Below are positions 56,501-64,000 of a DNA stretch of 64,000 bases, piece by piece. The notes beneath the pieces are model-generated. The model had not been told where the DNA came from, did no database searches, and was given only the letters and a program-made list of their open reading frames with translations. Where the stretch lies: positions 10,237,979-10,301,978 of the forward strand of contig CAJINV010000003.1 in the NCBI GenBank assembly GCA_905178155.1. Reading direction: 5' to 3'. The position numbers and the translations under genes are program-made. Numbering within the stretch: position 1 is the stretch's first letter; each line of letters begins with the position of its first letter. This DNA comes from Amoebophrya sp. A120. Its lineage: Eukaryota > Sar > Dinophyceae > Syndiniales > Amoebophryaceae.

Positions 56501-59500
56501 CCGAAGATGAACCGCACGAGGCGCGCGCTGTATCTGGATGAGTGCCTAGGGTTGTCGAAAGGGCAGGAAGCAAAGCAGGACGAAGGAAGTGCTGAAGTAC
56601 TGGGCGCCCCCTCGCGAGATGAGGGCAAAGGGGGGGAAGTCGCGGACCATGCAGGTTCGGACAGGCAAGGCGCGGGCTCGGGTGTGGACAGCCAGACAGA
56701 CCCGAAGGTGGGTCGCGGGTCCGCAGTTGCCGACCCATTGCGCAAGTTCCACATGGGGGCCGACTGCCTCGCGTTATCCCGAGTCATCGGTAAGGATTTG
56801 GTGAAATTAAACAGACACGACGCTGCAGCCCAAGCGTCGTTTGGGCGGACCTGTAGAGGGGGTGATGCTGCGGGCGCTCCCCAGATAGAGCATGTGGCTT
56901 CCTCGTCCTCGTCTATAGCGCACAAGAGGCGCGACCAACTTACGAGAAGGAAGCGCGCAAGATTTCAGGTGAGGGGCCCAACGGGCACAAGGGACAGCTC
57001 GAACGAGTTGGCATGGGGGGGCTTTAGCGCAAGTGCCGACGGAGACCAGGAGAGGGGGGGAAGCACTAGCAGCGAAGCTCAGGCGTTGTCTCCGGATCAA
57101 ATTGCCCAGCACCCAAGCCGAAAGAAGCGTCTGGAGGGGTGTCACCCGCCTCGGCGGCCCCCTGATGGTCAGGGGCGGAGGGCTGATGCATCAGTGAGCG
57201 GGGGCGTCACTGCATTAGGGGGCGAAGGGCAGGCAGTTAGCGCCCAGCACGTTGATCCCTGCAGCGAGCAGGGAAGCCATGAGCGGGACACCCAGCGGGG
57301 AGTCGCTAAAGCGGCGCCTCCTCTCGCAAAGGAGTCCGGCACGGGGCAGCTGCCAGCGCAACCGAAAGGGCAAAAGAACATGGGGGAGGTGGCTATGGTC
57401 GAGCAGAAGCGCGACTGACTCTGTAGAATCGGCAAACAAGCAGGCTAAACCTTTTGGCGAGCTCTCCGGGGTAGAGATGGGAAAGTTCCAGAGACTACTG
57501 GATGTTGTCCATCTGATGGGGCCAGCCCGCGGCGGGGATCATCAAGAAACGAGGGGGGATAGGCTGGAGTGCGAACAGCTTCCACCCAGGAGCCGGGGCG
57601 AGATGTTGCGAAGAGTTACAGGCAGGAAGAGGGAGGGTTTCGAGTAGAGTACATATTCGGCGTCTAGCTGCGTCAGTGCCTGCGCTAGGCAGGAGCAACA
57701 TTTTGAACCACTGAAATCCTACACACTCAGACAGCAAGCCACGTCGAAACGCTCGGACTTTTCTTTTCTTCGTGAGCAGTCACGTCAAAACGCTCAGACT
57801 TTTCGTCTCGTCATGAACAGACCGGAACGGAAGAACGAAAAACAAAAGCAGAAGGGTAACACTAGCGGGCACTCCAGCCCCAGCTCGTTGCTACCTAAGT
57901 AGTCGGGTTTGGCAGGCTCAGTCGCGAGACCTTGCGTGCCTTCGGCGGATGATTCAGTGCCAGCTGGTCTTCGCGTGTTCTGCAACAAAAGCAAAGTGGT
58001 CGGTACGAGATGGAGCAACGAATCGCGCGGGGTCAGTGGGTATGAAGGGGATTGCCGGCCACCCTTAATGTAGGCCCTAAAAAATCCATCTCTACGCCCA
58101 TCTTTTCAAAATTTGCCCTATCGGTTTGCCGCCATTTTGTTGCATTCCAATACAGAAAGCCTCTCGAGCAGCTCGACCGCCGATCCTGGCTGGCCATATT
58201 GCCTGACAGATTTTCCGGGTCTTGTTTTTCTTTTTGCAGCTTGGTGGAGGATTGTGGTAGGAGTTGCGAGGCCAACTAGTCATGCACATCTCCGCGACAT
58301 GCAGAAACAAGAACAAAACCGGGAGAATGCATTCACTCGGCCGAGAAAGAAGCTGAAAAGATTCAGCCACGCAGAGTGCTCATCTTTTCAACTTTGCAAG
58401 CTATCAAATTTTGAAAAGATGCTCTTTCTGCATCTTTTCAAATTTTGATAAGTGGCTGCTCACTTTCCAAATTTTGAAAAGATGCTGAAGGAAACATCTT
58501 TTCAAAATTTGACAACCCGAACAACGGAAATATCAAATTTTGAAAAGATGCTCTTTCTGCATCTTTTCAAATTTTGATAAGTGGCTGCTCACTTTCCGAA
58601 TTTTGAAAAGATGCTGAAGGAAACATCTTTTCAAATTTTGATAAGTGGCTGCTCACTTTCCGAATTTTGAAAAGATGCTGAAGGAAACATCTTTTCAAAA
58701 TTCGACAACCCGAAAAACGCAAATATCAAATTTTGAAAAGATGCTCTTTCTGCATCTTTTCAAATTTTGATACGTGGCTGCTCACTTTCCAAATTTTGAC
58801 AAGATGCTGAAGGAGACATCTTTTCAAAATTTGACAACCCGAACAACGCTAATATCAAATTTTGAAAAGATGCTGCTTCTGCATCTTTTCAAATTTTGAT
58901 AGGTGGCTGCTCACTCTCCAAATTTTGAAAAGATGCTGAAGGAGACATCTTTTCAAAATTCGACAACCCGAACAACGCAAATATCAAATTTTGAAAGGAT
59001 GCTCTTTCTGCATCTTTTCAAATTTTGATACGTGGCTGCTCACTTTCCAAATTTTGAAAAGATGCTGAAGGAGACATCTTTTCAAAATTTGACAACTCGA
59101 ACAACGCAAATATCAAATTTTGAAAAGATGCTTTTTCTGCATCTTTTCAAATTTTGATGAGTGGCTTCTCACTTTCCAAATTTTGAAAAGATGCTGAAGG
59201 AAACATCTTTTCAAAATTTGACAACCCGAACAACGCAAATATCAAATTTTGAAAAGATGCTCTTTCTGCATCTTTTCAAATTTTGATAGGTGGCTGCTCA
59301 CTCTCCAAATTTTGAAAAGATGTTGAAGGAGACATCTTTTCAAAATTTGACAACCCGAACAACGCAAGTATCAAATTTTGAAAAGATGCTCTTTCGGCAT
59401 CTTTTCAAATTTTGATAGGTGGCTGCACACTTTCCAAATTTTGAAAAGATGTTGAAGGAGACATCTTTTCAAAATTTGACAACCCGAACGGCGCAAATAT

Positions 59501-62500
59501 CAAATTTTGAAAAGATGCTCTTTCTGCATCTTTTCAAATTTTGATAGGTGGCTGCTCACTCTCCAAATTTTGAAAAGATGCTGAAGGAGACATCTTTTCA
59601 AAATTTGACAACCTCAACAACGCAAGCACTTGCTTTGTTGAGGTTGTCAAAATTTGAAAAGATGTTTCCTTCAGCATCTTTTCAAAATTTGACAACCTTT
59701 TTGACAACCCCTTCGATGAGGTTAAAAAAGAGCTCATTAACTTGAGCTATTCCCCACGGTATGGCGGATTTTGATAAACCTTTTTGGCAACCCCTTTGAT
59801 GAACCTAGACAGAGAATTGCTGACGAGAGTTCAAGGCTTTAACTTGCGCTCCAGCTGGCGGGTCGCCAGATGGTAAGCAAAGCCGTGCCTCTGGCGACAC
59901 CTGTTTGCTTGCCTCTTTTGTGGCTCCGAAGATTGCGAAGATGCCCCCTCAGCAAGTTTGCGAATTTTGAAAGGCACGCAGAAGGGCAGGCTGCTCACCC
60001 TTTCCGCGGCTGTCGAAATTTGAAAAGATGCGCTGGTAGCATCTTTTCAAATTTTGGAAGCCACAGAAGACTGAGCTGGCCTCCCTTTGCGTGGTTTCCC
60101 AAATTTGAAAGGATGCTCCCTCGGCATCTTTTCAAATCCTGAAAACCAGCCAGCTGCCCTCCTCAACTGCGGCATGTCAAATTTGAAAAGATGCCCCTTC
60201 AGCATCTTTTCGAATCTTGGCAACCTCAGGACAGAAAACGGATCGGCTCTTCTGCGGCTTCGAAGATTGAAAAGATGCTTCTTGAGCATCTTTTCAAATT
60301 TTGAAAACCACAGACGAGTAAGCCGACCCCGTCTTCTGCGGCTTCAAAAATTGAAAAGATGCTCCTTCAGCATCTTTTCAAATTTTGAAAAGCACAGAAG
60401 AGCAGGCGACCCTCCTCTTTAGCGCCTTTTGAAATTCGAAGAGATGTTCCTTCAGCATCTTTTCAAATCCTGGAAACCACAGAAGAGTAAACTGCTCGGG
60501 TCTCTTGTGGCTTCGTTATGGAAAAGATGCTCCATACAGCCCCGGGCCTCGGGGCAGAAATAGAACAGCCCGGCTTGGCGCGTTTGCAAAGGCGGACGCG
60601 CAGCCGCCATCGAAGAGGCGCTGCGCGATAATCGGCGAGGGCGCCGAGCAATGAACTGGCCAAAATTTGAAAAGATGGGCGAAAAGGTGGAAATTTTAGG
60701 GCCTTCACTTAAGTGGTAAGCTCCGAGACGATTCCGGTTTACGATCCCAGTCCCCCCGCCCACCCTTTGCTTCTGTTGCAGAATAAGTCAAGCTGAGTCA
60801 CTACGGCCGCCACGCACAAACTAAGCCTTTAAGTTGTCGCTGTGCCCCAGGTGGGTTGCCAGTCAGCAGTGCCAAACAACTGGTCTATGGTTTGACAACT
60901 GTGGCCCGCTCGCTTGCCTTTTTCGTCCGTGCCGCAGGTAAGGCGCAAACGGTCCAGCCTCCCCTGTCCGGGCGGGGTTGCGGCTTAGGGGAGAGTGTCG
61001 CCCCTTAACCCAAAGGGGTGCGTCGTCTCTTCCGTGATAGCAAAAACGTATGGCGTAAAATGGGGCGGGTCCTGGATCATTCTGTATGTTGGGCTGTCGC
61101 GCCCGGCTTGCTGGCCGGGCTGTACTGATCAGGTGTGGTGGGTAGCTCCCGACTGGTTGGCACTTTTCTTGGGGCGACTTGCCGTGGTAGCGCTCGGCTT
61201 TTGTATGATGAGGTCGCCGAAAGTGCTTCCTCGCCCACCCCCCGGGGAGGGGATCCTTGACCTGTGGCGCTGGGAGCGGGTGTCCACTACATGATGATGA
61301 TGATTCTCAACTGTTGACGATGACGACAAGCCTGGATCAACTCCATTTCCGATCTGAAGTTGTCATTAGAAGTTGCGGTTTTATTTTTGTACCTATGTAT
61401 ATAAAAAAAAAAAAATTGTCAATGTCATGCAAAATTCCAACCAAAATCGACACGACGATCAAGCTGCTCCGCATGACAAATCCTCGAAAGGCCAAACAGG
61501 CTGAGAATCTGTGCCAAGTCTGTCATGCAAGACGCGCAAAGCCAAAGTCAGCCCAGCCCTTCACTTTTGCCATTCGTGCACCACAGATTCATGCGCGTGC
61601 ATCACAGATTCACGACCTGGTGGCCGAATCATGTGCGGTAAGGTGTCCTTACGGGTTGTGTAGCGGTTTCGGTCGGCTTAGCATCACAGATTCATGTAAC
61701 AGTTGAGAATGCAACAGCTGAGAGCGCCATAGAGAAGTGGCGCAGGAGAGCAATTCAGGCGTCGCAAATAACGTGACGCTAGAGAAGCAGCAGGTGTTGG
61801 ATAAGCGGTCCCTCGCAACCTTGGCAGACGCGCGCACGCAGAGCATGCTGCGCTCGCGTGCCACCCTGTCCGAAAGCAGCTTTGGCAGCCGGAGAAGCAG
61901 CTTTTCCACGTTGACGGCAATTGATTACATGCACGTCCACGTTTCGGCGGACCCCGTTCGTGAGGCGAAAGTAGTCACGCTGCTCCTCCTGTATGAATTT
62001 GGAAAAGCGCACCAGTGCTTTCAGGAGGTTTTTGCAGGAGGGCCGAGCTACAAGAGTGCAGCCAGCAGACATGGAAAGATGAACAAAGACGCGCAAGGCC
62101 GCGGTATTGATACCAGGGGGAACAAGGATCATCGGCTGTTCACTGCCGGCAGCGTGCCGCTGTTTTCCACCAATCAGAAGGGACTCTTTTTACGAAAAGT
62201 GGAATGCGCCGTTCGCTTCCCACCATTGTTCCACCTCATGGGCCTACAGCAAGCGCTGTCTAACTTTACGGTGAACCACCTTCAGCGAAAGCTTTACCAC
62301 TCAACCAGTCCTCTCGCGCCCTTTCCGCTCTTTGTGTTTCCGGAGGTCGCACGCGTGGCGCAATCCCGCAATACGACGCTTCTCCGGAAGCACCGGGTGG
62401 CGCAACTCTTCGGCGAGTACCTCCCCCAGCATAGCTTCTTCCAGAACACCAAGGCCGACCAGAAAACCCGCATTGTCTCCACCATTATTCCCTGTGGCGG

Positions 62501-64000
62501 CGGCCCACCGGACCCCCGAGTGCGCCCCACACTGCGCAGCGAGCCGATGCAACCCACGGACGCCTTAGCCTTCTCAGCAGTTGTGCTCTCTTCAGCCTCC
62601 GCCGCCTCACGGCGTTTCGGTCTTCTATCGAACAGACTTCCAGCCTCCTACGAGCAGAGGCCGTTCTTCGCGGGTGTTGGAACCCCGCCCGAGCCGGGAG
62701 GTGGACCGCCACCGAGGTCCTCCTCTTTTCTCGTCCAAGATCGTTCGACGTTTTCAATACTGACCAGTAGCAGCAATTTGTACGGTTCCTACGTCTCCTC
62801 CGTTTCGGAGTGCATGTCTCCACATTCTGAAGAAGCAGCTGGAGCTGGACTGCAAATGAGCGGGACTGATGCAGTCAGGGCGATTTCGTCAGAGGATCCG
62901 CGTTTTTTCAATGCGATTTGCTGTCTTTACCCCGCGATCCACCGCACAACGCTGACAGCCTGGTGCGCCACGAGCGTGTTGTTGAAGGCAACATTGGCAG
63001 AGGAGTATGCGCAGCGGCGGCAAAGACGCGAGCAGCGGCAACAGCGGCGGCAATCCCGGCTACTGGCACGGCGTCAGCGTGCAGAACAGATGGCGCGAGC
63101 GGAGCAGCTTCGCCACTTCGAGGCTGTTGGAGAATGTCAGCTAGCACCTCGGGCGGATATCCTCTACAAAAGTATCGCTCTCGTTCCCATTGCATTTGCA
63201 ATGCTGCGCGAGTACAGTTGTTGCTTCTTCGTTTTCATCGCTAAATAGCATCAGATTGCATACTTTTTTTTATTTTTTCTGGAAAAAATTAAAATTGAAT
63301 TTCAAATTCAAATAGATAATGCACCAGAAATTTGATTTTGTACTGGGGATGCGATACTCATACTTTTGCAATGCATACCGGACTACGTCGCTGATGGTGC
63401 ACCCCCATCGCAATTCCTGAATGGCGCTCTCCTTCCAGAGGCGGGAGTATCGAATGGAAATGGTGCATCTTCATCTTCCTGCGAAAAGCATCAGGGTCAT
63501 GGACAAACGCTACAACAGCAACACCATAGGCCTGTCGCCGGCGGTGTCATCAAGATCAAGTCCGCCGTGAGTATAACATCAAGAGGAAATGAGGTCGGTG
63601 AAGATTGCGGAAAGGAGCGCACAGAGAATAGGGATCTTGTCGGGCGCAGAGAAGGAGACTTGTTGGATTTTGCGTCCTCCGCTCATGCGCAGAAAGGAAA
63701 TCAAAATTCAGATTCTCTCCCTTTGGCTTTGGCGAAAGTCGTGCTTCAAAACAAAGAAAAAGTGTGCACTAGAAGTGCTAATGAGCGCGAGCCGCATTGC
63801 AATATTAAACAGGATGCCTTTATTACTTCGCCAAGAACCTGCCAGGGTCTTGGTCATGCACCAGCTGGGTCGGACTCGGACGTGGACGGGTTCAGTCAAG
63901 CGGCAAGAGGCATTCCAAATGGTCTGGTCCAAACATTGGAGACGGCACCAAGATACAGTGAACACCGTTCGACAGACGCGCTTGATGTAGTTCCGACGCG
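41553..64000 (+). CDS. ZFYVE26: Spastizin (ZFYVE26/SPG15) homologue lacking the FYVE domain; 3' end outside window
   Basis: Seven exons inferred: 41553-44300, 46068-46423, 46671-48403, 49354 to about 52663, about 53704-54212, 61723-63171 and 63439 onward; phases agree at every join. Product exceeds 3,550 residues (human about 2,540). Spastizin works with spatacsin and AP-5 in endosome/lysosome recycling. Colinear homology: N-terminal helical repeats; SFLPRMLSNPKLLLHRAL (human SLIPMMFSPPESLL); VARLLFDLGG; AYTRLACSLVAQQRYEEALQ; a cluster ending VESLLMNSRTD, VDSLILGYARKAL, LTGDPGLDDALRASHVYERA; then IRDQLIRDDQLDLALEL. Where the human protein has its zinc-binding FYVE domain, between the VDSL and LTGDP motifs, there is only a polar linker with one cysteine. 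Ser/Gln-rich linkers explain much of the excess length. Exons 6-7 are less clearly homologous. The gene start is an in-frame ATG 15 bases after a stop. Confidence 0.9.
44301..46067 (+). other. Spastizin intron 1
   Basis: Begins GTATCA after ELDRL and ends TTTTCGTGCAG. It contains GC-rich element copy C. The frame 45861-46067 upstream of the acceptor is taken as intronic. Confidence 0.6.
44510..45655 (+). mobile_element. GC-rich dispersed element, copy C
   Basis: Starts TATCTAGAATGGGCGTGCGC and ends CCTGATTCTTTTATTT; nearly identical to the complement of copy B, so both are recent. The last 180 bp contain about ten ACTAGT/CACTAG motifs. No clear target-site duplication, terminal inverted repeats or coding domain. 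Confidence 0.85.
48404..49353 (+). other. Spastizin intron 3
   Basis: Tentative: donor GTAAGA at 48404, acceptor GGGTAG ending 49353. Near its end GATCTAGCACGGACGGTCGC recalls the start of the GC-rich element, possibly a remnant. Confidence 0.5.
52804..52925. repeat. Three-segment mutually exclusive hairpin
   Basis: Segment 1 (52804-52827) pairs with segment 2 (52828-52851) over 24 bp with few mismatches. The end of segment 2 with following bases (52843-52867, GTGGGACGGAACCAGGA...) pairs equally well with segment 3 (52901-52925). It lies in the intron after exon 4. Confidence 0.85.
54500..55159 (+). other. Open frame interrupted by one TAG, inside the intron
   Basis: One register stays open from about 54500 to TGA near 55157 apart from TAG at 54806. 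The second part (FAQCKTKMERLRVEVRRQER..., ALTLLQLVTQHSHGVRRVDA) is a protein-like amphipathic helix. It could be a decayed or read-through gene of the inserted segment; no family recognised. Confidence 0.3.
55747..55930. repeat. 85-bp-arm inverted repeat rich in TGCAATT
   Basis: The left arm (GAAAAGCTGCAATTGACGC... to GGGTTCGAAAAC) and right arm (GTTTTCGTACCCCCC... to GCAGCTTTTCGAAAG) are imperfect complements around a short AAGCAAATGGCTT loop. TGCAATT or AATTGCA occurs more than a dozen times in 55680-55990, followed by CACTTTTTGCACA repeats. Confidence 0.85.
56507..57418 (+). other. Open frame of 303 codons, unknown
   Basis: ATG 56507 to TGA 57418: Ser/Gly/Arg/Glu-rich and mostly disordered, with one more ordered stretch (VADPLRKFHMGADCLALSRV). 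The strong bias and openness of other frames mean it may be non-coding. It lies within the 7.4 kb inserted segment. Confidence 0.25.
58402..59640. repeat. Tandem satellite, 129-bp units of paired hairpins
   Basis: Units start (TATCAAATTTTGAAAAGATG) at 58402, 58531, 58724, 58853, 58982, 59111, 59240, 59369 and 59498: spacing 129 bp except one of 193 bp, where a 64-bp half unit is duplicated. Each unit has two hairpins: ATCAAATTTTGAAAAGATGC with its complement, and CAAATTTTGAAAAGATG with CATCTTTTCAAAATTTG. Confidence 0.95.
59641..60705. repeat. Diverged hairpin array, continuing the satellite
   Basis: About eight hairpins of the AATTTGAAAAGATGCNNNNNGCATCTTTTCAAATT type at 60-70 bp intervals, separated by unrelated GC-richer spacers with CTGCGGCTT motifs. 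The stem sequence is kept while the spacers differ. Confidence 0.85.

Larger units (their letters stand above)
54306..61711. mobile_element. 7.4 kb segment bounded by exact 20-bp inverted repeats
   Basis: CATTCTCAACTGTTACATGA at 54306-54325 is matched exactly in reverse complement at 61692-61711. Subterminal relatives (ATACATTCTCAACT at 54356, ATTCTCAACTGTTGAC at 61302, GTCATGCAAAATT at 54330 and 61422) lie near both ends. This is the layout of a DNA transposon with terminal inverted repeats. No transposase was recognised and no target duplication is evident. Confidence 0.65.
54213..61722 (+). other. Spastizin 7.5 kb intron
   Basis: Donor GTAAGG at 54213 and acceptor AACAGCTGAG at 61722 give phase 1 on both sides with no stop. 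An alternative pair (54300 and 61737) is also phase-compatible. Almost all of it is the segment between the inverted repeats at 54306 and 61711. The stretches 55160-55680, 57650-58380 and 60710-61290 show no recognised feature. Confidence 0.65.

Noticed and set aside
58402-60705. CRISPR-like array
   Set aside because: Units are contiguous tandem repeats with paired hairpins in an intron of a eukaryotic gene; there are no unique equal-length spacers or cas genes.
1-64000. Dinoflagellate origin based on spliced-leader relics
   Set aside because: No 22-nt spliced-leader remnant was seen upstream of the genes, and the inferred donors are all GT; lineage left open.
1-64000. tRNA, rRNA or spliceosomal RNA genes
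   Set aside because: No convincing cloverleaf with matching arms or rRNA core sequence was recognised by eye; a covariance-model scan would be needed to exclude them.

Overview
The window is nuclear DNA of a eukaryote. Genes are split by GT-AG introns (from about 120 bp to 8.6 kb), spacers are long, and inverted and tandem repeats are abundant. A short interstitial TTTAGGG-type tract, about 55% GC coding sequence, and P2X, TAM41 and spastizin homologues fit a free-living protist. An alga or alveolate is possible, but I cannot fix the lineage. I found no dinoflagellate spliced-leader relic. All recognised genes lie on the + strand. Several exons have no start codon of their own; I found them by joining reading frames across splice sites of matching phase.

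Layout. 3-200: C-terminal tail of a lysine/serine-rich protein. 201-6223: spacer with small repeats. 6224-8959: a gene whose product resembles a LicD/fukutin-type transferase followed by the C-terminal half of a class I methyltransferase; its first intron is almost entirely one foldback hairpin. 8960-13478: spacer with a dense CTTCWGAAG palindrome cluster and copy A of a GC-rich element. 13479-24309: a complete five-exon P2X receptor gene (423 residues), whose 8.6 kb second intron holds foldback elements, a TTTAGGG tract, direct repeats and minus-strand ORF relics. 24310-29187: spacer with a duplicated 0.9 kb segment. 29188-31618: TAM41 mitochondrial CDP-diacylglycerol synthase, two exons. 32564-33304: small hypothetical gene. 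34340-34433: two abutting near-perfect hairpins. 35502-39822: unrecognised cysteine-rich gene of about five exons with element copy B in an intron. 41553 to the window edge: a giant spastizin (ZFYVE26/SPG15) homologue, at least seven exons and more than 3,550 codons, without a FYVE domain. One intron carries element copy C. Another carries a 7.4 kb segment bounded by exact 20-bp inverted repeats and containing a 129-bp hairpin satellite.

The genes do not form a pathway. TAM41 (cardiolipin precursor synthesis), P2X (ATP-gated channel) and spastizin (lysosome/endosome recycling with spatacsin and AP-5) share only membrane-related roles. The less expected signal is architectural: foldback, palindromic and satellite DNA concentrated inside introns, in one case making up most of the intron.
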